Shown piece by piece: positions 24,015 to 36,910 of a DNA stretch of 64,000 bases. The stretch lies in contig CP103021.1 in the NCBI GenBank assembly GCA_024752435.1, positions 1,488,001-1,552,000 of the forward strand, written 5' to 3'. A program made the translations under genes and the position numbers. This DNA comes from Allantophomopsis cytisporea (lineage: Eukaryota > Ascomycota > Leotiomycetes > Phacidiales > Phacidiaceae). Position 1 is the stretch's first letter; every line of letters begins with the position of its first letter. Below the pieces are notes generated by a model. It was not told the DNA's origin. It made no database searches and was given only the letters and a program-made list of their open reading frames with translations.

Positions 24015-25319
24015 CTCGACAGTTGTTATCCAGAAAGATCGGATGTAGAGTAACTTACCTGTATCTAAAGTGTAATGAGATTGAGCAGTCGGATAATGAT
24101 GTTGTACGTCAGATAGAATATCGTAGTCTGATGCTTCTAGTGGTCTGAGGATCAAATTTATGCAGGAAATCCGTGACATTTTATACTTAAATCGGTACTG
24201 TTCGTCAAGTAAATAGCTTGGGAAAAGCAGCGTGTCACAACAATGCTCGCTCTTTGAGCTCCTTGTACCTGACAAAGGGCGTGTCTTCAACAAATGGTCT
24301 TTGTTGTGATGAATAGATTTGGGGGAAATAGGAGCAGACAATCACATTGTCATGAAGCGTTTTGGCGAGAACTTACAGCTATTGTACTCAAGTCAAGTGA
24401 CGTTCGTTGCTTCTTTGTTTGCAGAGTTTATTAAAGATTGTTAAGAGCTCGCTTGTCGCTTATAAGTGGAAGAGGTGAAGAATATCTCTTGACAATAGAT
24501 GTTTCCTGCGGATATGTGGCACACAATCGCAAGTGTACACTTCAGCTGTGCCGATTTCTTAAATTCTTCCGATCAGACAACAAATCGCTCAAGGATGGTG
24601 CTTGTATAGGAAGATGTCGTGAATGATAATTCGAGTCTAGTATGTACGATTGTGAGGACAAAGCATCGAGGAAGAATTTTGCTCAATCTCTACATTATTC
24701 AGCTGGAAATACAAGATGAGGCTCCAAATACACGTTTCAAGGCAATTGATAATTTCTTATACGTAAATATTAAGAACATCATGACAAGAGAACCCTGACA
24801 AGATAGAAAGGTACATACGTAACATACTTAAAGAACATATGTACTTATAGATCCTGCTGTAAAACCTTTACTCGGAACCTTGGAATAATGACAGCGGTGG
24901 CGCAAATGAAATTCTTTATGTATATATATTTATGCAGAGGGCATTCTCCGTAAACATTAGAGAATTACAAACCCTTTCTCGGCGCTCCGCTTTTTGATGG
25001 AGTGGAGTGGAGTGGAAACTAATCTATTTGGGGCATGGTGGTAAAAGTGACTAGGATCTCGAATGCTTATTCTTTCATTGACCAATCACTGATTGGATAT
25101 TGTCGTTGTATGCGAGGCTGATGGTTTTTCCGGAGGCCGATTTCGCGGCACACATCTCAAAAAGTTATCTGGGGCAATTGAGTCACCCGTTCGTCGAGCT
25201 CTATTTACTTCGTATCTCTTTGGACATCGACATCGAAAAATTGTCGAAAGTCTTTGAGGCAAACCACGATATATAGCAAGCTACGATCAATCAATCGCAT
25301 TGCTTGTTATACCGCAAAT
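24015..25319. other. intergenic, divergent promoter region
   Basis: Between the divergent starts of the DUF6590 gene and ILV3. The first part probably holds the 5' leader (with an intron at 24015-24058) of the minus-strand gene. A short ggagt tandem repeat lies at 24998-25017. No further gene seen. Confidence 0.5.
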
Positions 25320-27178
25320 ATGCTTTCTCAAAGACTATCTGCCAGGGCAAATGCCTCGATGCTCAGAGCTTCGAGGAGCTCCCCATTTACGTGAGTTGCC
25401 AATGACTGAGAAGTAAACATTTGCTGATACTTCGATTCAGTCGATGCCTCTCCTCCACTGTCTCTCTTTGTGCTTCCGATAATCCAGACAAGCGACTCAA
25501 TAAGGTCTCGGCCAACATCACACAACCAAAGTCTCAGGGTGCTTCCCAAGCCATGTTGTACGCAACTGGTATGACTGAGGAGGGCCTTAACAAGGCTCAG
25601 GTTGGTATCTCCTCCGTCTGGTACTCTGGAAACCCATGTAATATGCATCTTCTCGATTTGAACCACAAGGTCAAGGAGGGAGTCGAGCGTGCTGGTCTCG
25701 TCGGCTACCAATTTAACACTGTTGGTGTTTCGGATGCTATTTCTATGGGTACCAAGGGAATGCGCTACTCTCTTCAGTCAAGAGATCTCATTGCCGATAG
25801 TATTGAGACTGTCATGGGTGGACAATGGTACGACGCAAACATTTCCATTCCAGGTTGTGACAAGAACATGCCTGGTGTCTTGATGGCTATGGGTCGTGTC
25901 AACCGCCCATCTCTTATGGTTTACGGAGGAACCATCAAGCCAGGATGCTCAGTGACTCAGGGCAATGCTGATATCGACATTGTTTCCGCTTTCCAGGCTT
26001 ACGGTCAATTTATCACTGGTGAGATCACCGAGGAAACTCGATTCGATATTATCCGCAACGCATGCCCAGGAGGTGGTGCTTGTGGAGGTATGTACACCGC
26101 CAACACCATGGCCACTGCTATTGAAGTTATGGGAATGTCTCTTCCAGGATCTTCCTCCAACCCAGCCGAGTCCAAGGCCAAGTACCTTGAGTGTCTCGCT
26201 GCTGGAGGTGCTATTAAGAAGCTTCTTCAGGAGGACATTCGCCCATCTGATATCCTTACCCGCCAGGCTTTCGAGAACGCCATGATTCTCGTCAACATCA
26301 CCGGAGGATCCACCAACGCTGTTCTTCATCTTATCGCTATTGCTGACTCTGTCGGCATCAAACTTACTATCGAGGACTTCCAGTCCGTCTCCGACCGTAT
26401 TCCTTTCCTTGCCAACCTTAAGCCATCTGGCAAGTACGTCATGGCTGATCTTCACAACATTGGAGGTACCCCAGCACTCCTCAAGTTCTTGCTCAAGGAG
26501 GGTATCATCGACGGATCAGGAATGACCGTTACTGGACAGACCCTTGCCAAGAACCTCGAGACTGCCCCAGACTTCCCATCTGACCAAGAAATCATCCGTC
26601 CCTTCTCTAACCCAATCAAGAAGACTGGTCACATCCAGATTCTCCGTGGTTCCCTTGCCCCAGGTGGATCCGTCGGTAAGATCACCGGAAAGGAGGGTCT
26701 TCGATTCGTTGGTAAGGCCAAGGTCTACGACGCTGAGGACCTCTTCATCCAGGCTCTCGAGCGTGGTGAGATTAAGAAGGGCGAGAAGACCGTTGTCGTC
26801 ATCAGATATGAGGGACCAAAGGGAGGACCAGGTATGCCAGAAATGCTTAAGCCATCCTCCGCTATCATGGGAGCTGGACTTGGTAACGATGTTGCGCTCA
26901 TCACTGATGGACGTTTCTCCGGTGGTTCCCACGGTTTCTTGATCGGACACATCGTCCCAGAGGCGCAAGAGGGTGGACCAATTGGTTTGGTTCAGGATGG
27001 TGATGAGATTACCATTGATGCCGAGACTAAGGAGTTGAATGTTAATGTCTCCGAGGAGGAGTTGGAGAAGAGAAGAAGTGTGTGGACCGCTCCCCCACTT
27101 AAATACCAGAAGGGTGTCCTATATAAGTACTCAAAGCTTGTTGGCGATGCTTCTCATGGATGTATCACCGATGCGTAA
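25320..27178 (+). CDS. ilv3: dihydroxy-acid dehydratase, mitochondrial
   Basis: Exons 25320-25390 and 25441-27178 encode 602 residues. The enzyme dehydrates 2,3-dihydroxy-acids to 2-oxo acids, the third step of valine and isoleucine synthesis, in the mitochondrial matrix. The first 35 residues are Arg/Ser-rich with few acids (MLSQRLSARANASMLRASR), a matrix-targeting presequence. Iron-sulfur ligands are visible as the Cys of GNPCNMHL, PGCDKNMPG and GGGACGGMYTANTM, with the magnesium-binding carbamylated-lysine region nearby. The C-terminal half includes DGRFSGGSHGFLIGH. Length and motif order match IlvD/ILV3 throughout. A 50-base intron separates the presequence from the enzyme. The coding sequence is rich in C at third positions, suggesting high expression. 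No operon-like context exists. Confidence 0.96.
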
Positions 27179-27819
27179 GGCCTTGTTTTATATATAAAAT
27201 GTGTTATTCTATTAAATATGATCTTTTAAGAAAGTTTACATGTGCATGTACTTATATGTTCTGTGATAGATAATCAAGCAACTAAGGTTGCTACCCTTTG
27301 CCTTGCCTGTAAGATAACTAATCAATAGTTTGCTAGGAGCAGGCAATACCAAAATGCTCACGGCCATCCCCAAGCGTCCGCGGAGCAAAGGGGGCATATT
27401 CAGCACGAGAAATATGCATAGCTAGTATCGTCCGCAGCTCCTCTTACAAGGAGCAAGATTTCATCTCTATGAATTTCCTTCCTAATACTGTTCCATCTTC
27501 CGTCAACGATAGAGAACTTTATTGTTCATTCTCTCCCAGCACCTCACTCAAAAATAGATATATTGACGACGTGTGCTTGGTGCTTCATGCAGAATCAGAC
27601 AATATGCTACGCGAGGCCCACATAGGGGCAATCATCTAGAGAAATGTAGGTCATGATAAGCGTTCAAGTCCGCATAAACATAACTGGGCTGGTCATAAAG
27701 GCTCCAATATCATGCTCATATTAGTCTATGTCCTGACTCTAAGAGAAATAGTGACAGCTGGCCCAATGCAGGTAACGTGCTGTCAGAACCAAGATCTAGA
27801 AGTTCATGTGAGAAAGCAT
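27179..27819. other. 3' flank of ILV3
   Basis: AT-rich 3' untranslated region followed by sequence without gene-like structure. Confidence 0.5.
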
Positions 27820-28902
27820 TTACCTGGCTACATCACACTCGAGGCTCAAAGAGGCATGATGACAAACTTCGGTCCCGTTCCATTGTGAACAAAGTATGCT
27901 ATTTGGACATGTTAGGCACAAGGTTAGCAGGGTTATGCTCGCAATGATCTCGACGGTGCCATAGAAGTGTAATGTAGAGTCAATAGGAACCTTACACGCA
28001 TACGCATCACAGCAAACTTCCTCCGTTTCTCCAGGCCACCGACTGCTTATTTGAAAGACGAATAACCTCGACAACCACACTCTCAGTTTATCTCACTGAC
28101 CAAAAGCAAGATGAATATGATAACATCTCAGTGCCTCTTGAAATCAATAAGACCGCTAGACACACTAAATGACAACAAGCAGTAGAACGATGATGAGAAG
28201 TCCATGATGGCGTATAGCAAAGCTGTGCTCCTTATATTCAAAATATAGGACTCATCGCACAATCACCAACTATGATAAACCGAGCATTGGTTGTAGATTC
28301 ATTGCACACAGATTAAGTGCTTAAATACCTATGCAAGTCAATCGGTAAAAGCCAACCTCTCATAGCTCATGCATCACGATATCTGCTCCGGTAATGAACG
28401 TCGTACTCTGATCTTGCCCAGCATTTTCACAGATATCAATCAACTGCACAATCTTACCTTTCTTGATAACGGCTATCGCAGAGTTCCATACAGATAAGTG
28501 ATCCACCGAGTGAAGATATTGTAACGATATTGAGGAAGAACACTCAGTCACTACTTCCTTTAAAATATTGCTTGCCGTACAGGGTACATGAATAGTCCCT
28601 CATTCTAAGTCTAGCAGCGAAGATTATTTGGCTTATAGACAGGTATAGTCAACAGCACGTCTTCATCAACTATGTCTTTCCATTATTCACGTCTTCGTCA
28701 CTGTTCAGCTGAAACAAGCACTTTTAGCTCCTCACTTATAAGCACTTCTTTCAAATGGAACATCAGGATAAAGGCCATACGAGGACTCCCTGTAGAAGGC
28801 TGTCTGTTGGTTACTGGCATAGAAGACCTGGAGCCATCATATAGGCTTTGACGGCACTGGACAGAGTCAAAATTGCGGTCCATAGATCAAGCTTAGCTTC
28901 AT
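27820..28902 (-). pseudogene. possible eroded small secreted, cysteine-rich protein locus
   Basis: The minus strand shows scattered protein-like pieces that I cannot join into one frame. At 28902 an ATG begins MKLSLI; a shift of one frame then gives a hydrophobic helix and small residues (WTAILTLSSAVKAY), together resembling a signal peptide with a single-base break. A TATA-like element (ttatatatat) lies about 10-20 bases upstream. Further down are 28360-28551 (KKGKIVQLIDICENAG) and 27820-28080, which has eight cysteines including VCCDAYAC and CSQWNGTEVC with GTAAGG and GTAAAT donor-like sites. It may be one broken secreted-protein gene, two small genes, or chance. Confidence is low. Confidence 0.25.
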
Positions 28903-30147
28903 GGTCAAGATATATATAAACGGGTGGTTCGTGGGGTAGTAAAACGTATCATCATGCTGAAGGCAGAGAGATCTCCATAACCTTACCTGTTCACAAACCT
29001 ACTATTATTCCATACCTGTCTCAACCAATAGACACGTGAACTTAAAGCCCGGCCGTTGATCTCACACTTCCACTGCACTCAAAATTGCAACTCAATCCCA
29101 AAACAGCGAGACAAAAGAGCCAAAAAGTCAACTGTAAATGAACAAACCGTAATAATTACCCACCACCTCCCTACCCCACGTGTTCTATATTGATTTCTCA
29201 TTGCTGTCCGTTACCCTCAAGCTGCAAATAGAAAATTGGCAGATCACGACGCCCACGAAGGCCCTTCTCGCCGCGCGATTCGAAACGAGTTCGTATCCGG
29301 TGGATCCCGGGACGTTTCAAACGGCCGACGATTTATGCGCGGAGCAATAAGCAAGCAAGTAGACGGATGAATCCCGATGTCTCCTTCCCTCAGCGAAGAC
29401 AATTCAGGCCTACTCCCATAGAAGACCAGAAAACAAAAAGACAAGTGAGGAAAAAAAAAATCCTTCATGCTGAAGGCACAGAAACAAGGAGTCGTGAGTG
29501 GGAAGGGGGAAATCGGTATGCATACATACATACGTACACACGTCCAGTGCAGGAATGAATCCGTATGGTGGGCAGCCTTTCGCACGGCAAGATTCGAATG
29601 AGGCCGCGGCTGTCTGTGCGCGCATCGAAATCGACCTCCCGTCTCATAAGGAGAAACATGTCGCGGTGGCGGAATTCCCAAACATGTTCATTCCAGGGGT
29701 TTGGGGGTTCGTGTTGGTTTGGGGGGTCGAGATGATTTTCGACGGCGCACAATGCCTATTGGATTCTCCAGACTGCGCATCTCTTTCTGTATGGATACTT
29801 ACTGTGTGTACCTCCTGTCCGGGGCTGCTGTAGTTCCGTCCATTGTGGCTCGCGTTTGGATGGTTACCGCGTACTGACTCTTGAGATGGGCGTTGGTAGA
29901 GGATGTTGAAAAGGAGACTGCTGGTCTGCTCGGACTGACTTCCGTGGTGGAAATGTAGACGCTGCGTAGGTTCGGTGGCTAATCTTACAGCGGTCACATG
30001 CCGTTCGCTTCATTTCGCTGTTCGCGAGGATTTACTCGAATTCCCTGATTTGATTGTGCGGAGTTTCGCCTGTGACTGCGGAGTGTTCATACAGGATCCA
30101 TCCGCGTTCGTATGAGGGTTTTCAGCTTCTACTTGTACTCATCTCAG

Positions 30148-30252
30148 GTCTACAGTCTACAGCCTACAGCCTACAATCTGCAATCTGCAATCTGCAATCT
30201 GCAATCTGCAATCAACAATCTACCATCAACAATCTACCATCAACAATCTACA
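30148..30252. repeat. tandem 7-bp and 14-bp repeats
   Basis: TCTACAG-type units pass into five perfect CAATCTG units (30174-30208), then into longer units of the form CAATCTACCATCAA. Related unit sequences suggest stepwise slippage from one ancestral unit. Confidence 0.85.
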
Positions 30253-30992
30253 GTATGCATGAAGAATAACAAGTCCGACATCACACCACCCGTCTTCACT
30301 CATGACGTGGAAACACAGTACACCACCACACACATACGACCCATTCATTGACTGCCGTCATTCCAACTCTACTGGTGCTACGAATTACATTTACCACTCT
30401 GGAAGAATAATACAGACCCTTATTCGGTAGCTCTCTCATAGTGCAGCTCCCTCGTGCAGAGGGACACTATTCGTCAAGACTTAGCGACCACCGCCAAGGT
30501 AGTGGAACTCTGGCGCTGGGAGACCAAGGCGCCTATCGCAGCCCCTTGGGGCATGGTGTGTGCCTTATCCATGGTAAGCTCTTCGGCCATGGGAGGTCTT
30601 GGCAGGTTGCTGGTTCGCGCTGGCTCGGCGAATGGACTCTTGTCAGAGGCGGGCGTGCGAGTTCCCGGCGATTGAGAGGCACGGAGGCTGTGCATGTCTG
30701 GTCTGCTCGGTGGGAGGGAGTGTGCTGTATTTTGGGTGCTGCGTACGAAGTGCCTGTTGAGTTGTGTACTGTGTATGAGCGAGCATACGTGCGGAGATGG
30801 GAGTACGGCTGCAGGAAAGGTGTACTGCACAAGACATAGTCGCTGTGTTGGGTGAGATGCAGTCTTGGTGATTGTATCGATGTTGTTGTGGTTCTGTGAA
30901 CAGTGCGAGCATCAAATGTTCGTGATACTTGTTTGATGTATGTACATACATACCTTGCTCGTCTGATTTCCCTGGTTGTAGCCGCCGCCTCT

Positions 30993-31024
30993 ACTCCCAA
31001 CTCCCAACTCCCAACTCCCAACTT
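30993..31024. repeat. 7-bp tandem repeat (CTCCCAA), four copies
   Basis: Four near-perfect CTCCCAA units. Confidence 0.85.
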
Positions 31025-31974
31025 CCCAAATTCATGGGAATTGAAAGGAACTTATTCAATAATTCCATTTCTCTTTTCAAATACTCTCCAGAGATCAGTC
31101 AATATTCCTAGGACAATACCAACCACAGAAAATGCGGTTACAAATACAGATGGTACAGATAGTCCAATTAATTATCGTCCAAAATTGGCACCATTCGCTT
31201 GACTAGAAAATCCCGACCTCAATTACGGCTAGATAATCGGGCTGGACCTGAATGCCCATGGAGATTAGTATGTATGGCAAGGTAATGCGACGGGGGGGCA
31301 ATGAAGGCAAGTTCAGGGTTACCACAGGCGCCTACGGGAGATGTCCTAGGCAGCCTACCATACCTTACCTGACCTTACCTTACCGCCAACACAGCTCCGT
31401 ACCTGAGCGGTAGTGCCTATCTACCTCCGAGTTTCCCAAGCACCGGTGCATCAAAGCATATCGTACCTTATCTTCATGCAATGGATGATGGACCTTGTAT
31501 GTAGTGAGTACTAGCATTAGGGAGTATCAGGATCAGAACCACTATCACTATCAATCAGTATCAGTAGCACGACGATGGAAGTCGTAGGTGCATCTTGCTT
31601 CGAGTACCATCTATCTCAAGTGGCGGGCACGAATATGCCATGCAATGAATAAGCACGAGTACAAATACCTACCTACCTACATGACCTACCTGTCCGTACC
31701 TATATAAAGAAGCGCTCATCAATGGGTTTTGCCATGTGGGAACCCCCAATCATTCACAGCCATATGTAATCTCCTATCCACCCTATTGATCCTTCGCGCG
31801 AGAGTCCGACCTCACCAGAAGCGCATATCGGAGTGACAGATATGAGAGGGAGATAGGAAATGCACCTACCTCGACGAAAGTCCCAATGAGTCGTTGCTTT
31901 GGCGGTGGCTTTGGCTTTGGAAGGGACCTATTTCTGCTGTTGTATGCGTGACTGGGATGGCGGGTCGACGGGAC

Positions 31975-32013
31975 GTCTGTATGTATGTCTGTCTGTCTGT
32001 CTGTATGTATGTA
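31975..32013. repeat. GTCT/GTAT tetranucleotide microsatellite
   Basis: Interspersed GTCT and GTAT units in a row. A run of 13 G bases follows at 32035-32047. Confidence 0.85.
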
Positions 32014-32367
32014 CTGGGTAGGGGTCGAGGATGTGGGGGGGGGGGGGCTGGATTGGCTTGGTGGTTGGGTTGAAGGTCATTTTGTGTAGGCGGGAGTCAG
32101 AGTGCGAGGGATATTTGACAGAGAAGTAAGTAGTGACGGGGCGTGAGAGTGTTCTGTGCTTTTATTCGGTGATTATTGGGATCTTCGAATTGTGTTTTCG
32201 GAGAGCTTGTGTATTTATCTGGGAGGAGTTAGAAGATTGCTTGATTTGGTGGAGGCGTATGGGAGTGGGTGATGGGGGGAGAGGGGGGTTGAGTTGGGTT
32301 TAAGCATTTCATATACTCCGAAGGAACTGAAAGATAAATATCTCGCTGCTCACATATGAAGATAATA

Positions 32368-32462
32368 TGGATATGGATATGGATATGGTATGGATATGGT
32401 ATGGATATGATCTGGATATGATCTGGATATGATCTGGATATGATATGGATATGATCTGGATA
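32368..32462. repeat. ATGGAT/ATGATCTGGAT tandem repeat
   Basis: Starts with hexamer ATGGAT units and moves into longer units containing GATCTGGATAT, about 95 bases in total. The reverse strand translates as Tyr-Pro-Asp-His-Ile repeats, which explains open frames there. Confidence 0.85.
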
Positions 32463-33156
32463 CTCCACTCCACAGGTAGTAGAGAGAGGAACGTAGCATT
32501 ACATAGTGTGCATGTGCTACATTTGAATATGAGACATGTATCTGAACCACGCGCTGAATTGCCATGAACACATTGACCGATATGATGAGCAAATTTGACG
32601 GGCATATCTCTAACTTAAAAGAATAACTCTACACAAGACTTCGGAACAAGAATAAAGCTCGAACGGATGGTGATTGTCATTGAGTATAACCATCTCCGAG
32701 TTTAATTGAGTAGAGCTGAGAGGAAAAGTACGATTTCCCTATTCGTATACTCACCCACTCGCTCACTCTCACTCACTCTCTTCTCTTCTGCCCGTCCGTC
32801 TCCAGAGTTAGCAAGGAATGGGAAGATTCTCGTTACCAATTTACAAGAGCATCTAGAACGCTTTTCATTCTTACTGCCTGACTTACTTAGCAACGGGAAG
32901 AGATATAGACTTTACCCTTTTGTTGTCCGCCATCAATCAGCTGCTTGTATTGATTCTACTACGTCTTCGTAGACCTCGACTCGATTCCAATAGTCTTTCG
33001 ATGTTTCTGGCTATTTTAACATGCATGAAGTAATAACGGAGAAAGCAAACAAAGTAAAGTCAAGTCAAGTGAAGCAAAAGACCGCAAAAGACAGCAAAAG
33101 TAGACGGACTGACTCTTCAAACACCAGTCGGGTCTTGTGTACTTCCTCCTCTGACT

Positions 33157-33210
33157 ACTTCTTCTTCTTCTTCTTCTTCGACTTTGACTTCGACTTCGAC
33201 TTCGACTTCC
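33157..33210. repeat. CTT trinucleotide and CGACTT hexamer repeat
   Basis: Seven TTC units followed by four GACTTC-type hexamers. Confidence 0.85.
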
Positions 33211-34187
33211 TCACGATACTCTCTCACTTTCTCCTCTCACTCCCCACTCGGTCTACCCGGCAGGTGAACCTTACCTTACCACTTTCACCTTATTCGTTGA
33301 TCGTCAAAAACCTCTTACCTTGTTACATTTGCACTTCTCTCTCTCTCTCTTCACTCACTCACTCGCGCACGCACATCCATCCATACATACATTGACGTAC
33401 TGTGTACATACAAACAATCAAACCTTCTCCATTCACATTTCTCTCTTTCTCGATCTCTTTCTTCTTCATCAAACTCCACCAATCAACAAACCAACTTACA
33501 TACTCGAGATCCTCACTCTTTCTCAAACTGCGTCATATTCATCGAATCTCAACTCCACGATCCACAATCCTCCCACCACGCATAAACCATAACTTTTTAC
33601 CACCGACTTCGATCTATCTTCATTATTCTTTCATCGCCCTCTCTTTCCCTCAACTCTCGTCCCTCACCATTCAACCTAAACAACGTCGGAAACAAATTGT
33701 GATTCATAGCCAACCACGAAACACCATACTCACCTGATCATCTCGCCCACTTCTACTTTCACACGTAACCATCACAAAACCCGCCCCACGTCCACAGTTA
33801 CATGCAGACATCCACAACCAATCCACCTCGTTCAACTTTTGACGAGGCAGGTCAATACACACTCTCTCCCCCATCAATTCGACCATAATCCGATCTGCAT
33901 CCATTCCGATCTTCTTCCTTCTTTCCTCATTTATTAATTCCTCGCTTTTTTTTTTTACCTCAAAAGAAGAAAGAAAAAAGAAAGAAAAAAGAAAAACAAA
34001 AAAACAAGAGGAAAAACCCCATAAATAAAACGCAACAGAGTGACGTTCCATACTTCGACAAACTTTCCCTTCCCTTGGCAGTTAGAATAGATACCCAGTT
34101 TTTTTCTAAACAAATCCGGCAATCCGAGCGTCTCTTCAGCCTCCTACCGATACGCATACGCAATCGTCTACCAACACACCTTTCGCC

Positions 34188-36411
34188 ATGGCTAATCCTC
34201 AGCCTCAGTCTACTTTTCTACACTGTCAGGATAATGCTTTGTCCTCAGAACATGCGCCCGAACACAGCATCGATAATGACATAACCACCACTCAACAGAA
34301 TCCCACGCAGAACAATCCAGTCAAATGGAGATTTCACAGACAACAGCCTTCCACCAATGCTACTTTCGACCCTACGCCGCCCATAGCAAACCTTCTCAAT
34401 CGAAGAGAGGACGGCCGATCACTTTCAAACCTTGAGCAGGCTTCACTTTTACTCCCAGGTAGCAGCCCCAGTCCACATACCAGCCCCCTCGGCGGTCTAC
34501 GAATTCAAACCGACATAAATTCCACGGCCTCTCCCAAATCCCCCACAACCTCCGCTGAAAATCCCCGAACGACACCGGAATCACAACGCCGTCCTTCGAG
34601 ATCCGCTGCCATTCCAATTGCGAGAACACCCAGTGTGAAGAGGCTCTCCGAGAGCATAGCATCAGGATCTGTGGGATCTGCGCCAAATTCTGCCATATCT
34701 TCGCCAATGTTGAATGCTCTGTCCGATGTAACGCCATTGCCATCTCCGTTGCTCTCGAGTGACTCGCCGGGTCCCTGGAAAAAACTGTCGTCCAGGCCTG
34801 TATCTAGAGATCTCATGCACCCAGTAGGTGTAGAATCTGCGCTGGTCACGGCAAACGGCGAATCCATTTCCTCAGCGCTTATAAATCAGCAGAAAAGACG
34901 TGCCTACCATGGTATCGCGAATGAAACTCAAAAACCTACGACTACGGAAACCCATACGAGAAACAGAAGTCTCAGCGAATATACTCCGGAGGCCGTTCAG
35001 GCACCAAAACCACGAAATGTTACAGTATCAGGTTCACACGCGGAAACCCAAGATCTAGCGGACCTCATAGCTGTGGAGTCTCATATGAGACGGGAACCAC
35101 ATTTGGCTGTACAGAGAGGATTAGCACCGGTTGCAAGACCACCAACCCCACCTTCGAGTAGAGCCGGCGGTGAGAGTAGCGATAGCGATTCATCCTTGTC
35201 AAATGTGCATCAAGGAGTTCGACGATCTTTCAAGCGACAGTACGAGTACTTCGATGCCTATACTCGAGATGATCAGAAGCGTAGACGTTGGAGGGGCTTG
35301 AAGCCACTTGGGCAAGGAACCTTCAGTAAAGTTATCCTCGCCACCAGTCAGGCGCCCGAGGAAGACGATACCATCCAAGAGAATGCAGTATTCAGCCACG
35401 AAACAAAGCTTGAGAATGGGATCCTTTCACCTACAGAACCGGAACCCAAGATCGATCGTAAGAAATTGGTTGCTATCAAAATTTGTGAACATGGACCCAA
35501 GGGAGGAGCTTCGGAAGAGCGAGTAGAAATGTCTCTGAAGAGAGAGTTGGAAATCATGAAGTCGATACACCATCCATCACTTGTTCACCTAAAAGCATGG
35601 AACATCGAAGAGACTCGAGCAATACTTGTACTCAGTTACTGTCCTGGAGGAGATCTCTTTGAAGTGGCTAGTCAACATCGAGATGTCCTTGTCCCTGCAC
35701 TCCTCCGTCGCATAATGGCTGAGCTCGTAGGAGCAATCCAATACCTGCATGAGCGTCACATCGTGCACCGTGACATCAAGCTTGAGAGTAAGTTTCCGCT
35801 CCTTACATCTCCTCACAGTCCAACTAACTTCCCCAGACGTCCTTGTCAACCTTCACCCCGATGAACTCGCCAAGCCAACCGACTGGGTAACCTATCCCTA
35901 CTCCGTAATTACCCTCACCGACCTCGGCCTCTCAAGGCGTGTAGCAGACGACGAGAAACTGACGACTCGCTGCGGCTCGGACGACTACGCTGCGCCGGAA
36001 GTGATCATGGGCCAGGCATACGATGGACGTGCAGTTGACGCATGGAGCCTCGGTGTCTTGCTGTACGCACTGCTGGAAGCACGCCTGCCATTTGACCCCA
36101 ACCCGAACATGTCTGAGGGTCACCGCATGCGGAGCCGCACAAGCCATCGTATCGCACGCGTGGAATGGTGCTGGGTGGAATGGGCTGGTGAAGACGGCGA
36201 TCATGAAGCCAATGAGGCGAAATTCAGGGAGCAGGGATTGTACGGCGCTATGGTTATTACGGAGAACTTGCTAAAGAGGGCGCGTAGTAGGTGGAGTGTA
36301 GATAAGGTTGGAGAATATGAGTGGATTCGTGATGCTGTTAAGATCCCTGGTGGCGAGGAGGGGATTGGAGGGATTCGATTCCGTGAGGAGGAGGTTCCTA
36401 TGGAGGTTTAG
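34188..36411 (+). CDS. serine/threonine protein kinase with long disordered N-terminus
   Basis: Exons 34188-35787 and 35837-36411 (49-base intron) encode 724 residues. The first 365 residues are Ser/Pro/Thr-rich and probably disordered. The kinase domain begins with the glycine loop LGQGTFSKV near residue 375, the ATP lysine in VAIKICEH near 430, the catalytic loop HIVHRDIKLEN near 526 split by the intron, metal-binding DLG (rather than DFG) near 562, and the activation-segment end DYAAPEV near 585, then DAWSLGVLLYALL. All residues needed for catalysis are present. An insertion rich in acidic residues separates strand 2 from the lysine. The class resembles CAMK-like fungal kinases, but I cannot name the orthologue. 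The long pyrimidine-rich upstream region may give an extended leader with regulatory upstream frames. Confidence 0.9.
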
Positions 36412-36693
36412 ATTAGGTGGGGAAGAGGGTTGTTAGCGGGAGAGTAGCAGAGGAACCGGGGAGGGGAAATTATGTGTAATGTATGTCTAGGGCGGACGGC
36501 ACGTTTACAGGAGTGCGCGGTGTTCTTTCATTTCTTGCTTTCGTAGGGTGGGAATGGGGATTTTGGGGTGGTCTGGCTTGGTTTGGCTTGGGCTGGTTCG
36601 GGGTGTTTTTTTATTTTTATTTCGGGGGACTTGTGGAGGTTGGTTGATAGGAGATTGGAGATGGAATAGGGATGAGTAGAGCAGAGATTGAAT

Positions 36694-36910
36694 GGAAGAT
36701 GGGAGATGGGAGATGGGAAGGTGTGAATTACTGAGATTGGAGTGGGAAATTGTGATTGTCATTGTGATTGTGATACCTTGTTTGTATATAGTTAGATGAA
36801 TGGATATATCTCATGAGTGGACCTTTTGCGTGTGGTTTGAAGGTGAGCTGTGAGGGTTAGGATGGTGAAGATAGTGAGAATGGTGAAGAAAGTGAAGATG
36901 GTGAAGAAAT
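36694..36910. repeat. purine-rich repeats (GGGAGAT; GTGAAGATG)
   Basis: Three GGGAGAT units near 36700-36720 and several GGTGAAGA-type units at 36861-36910. Almost no pyrimidine on the plus strand except isolated T. Confidence 0.7.

Larger units (their letters stand above)
28903..34187. other. gene-poor stretch of about 5.3 kb with many simple repeats
   Basis: Dense but short open frames overlap on both strands without family motifs; most translate low-complexity or GC-balanced sequence. The last kilobase before 34188 is strongly pyrimidine-rich (many TC and TTC runs) and probably forms the promoter and a long 5' leader of the kinase gene. GTAGG/CCTAC-type repeats occur near 31.36 and 31.67 kb. 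No structural RNA was recognised. Confidence 0.5.

Noticed and set aside
30148..30252. Possible CRISPR-like array
   Set aside because: Units are 7-14 bases, contiguous and without spacers; this is an ordinary tandem repeat in a eukaryotic genome.
29244..30839. Dense cluster of 60-145-codon frames on both strands
   Set aside because: Frames overlap in all phases on opposite strands, as expected of GC-balanced non-coding DNA; none shows a domain or conserved motif.
33021..33737. Frames in the pyrimidine-rich region before the kinase
   Set aside because: Translations are low complexity (Phe/Asp and Ser/Leu/His runs) produced by TTC and TC repeats.
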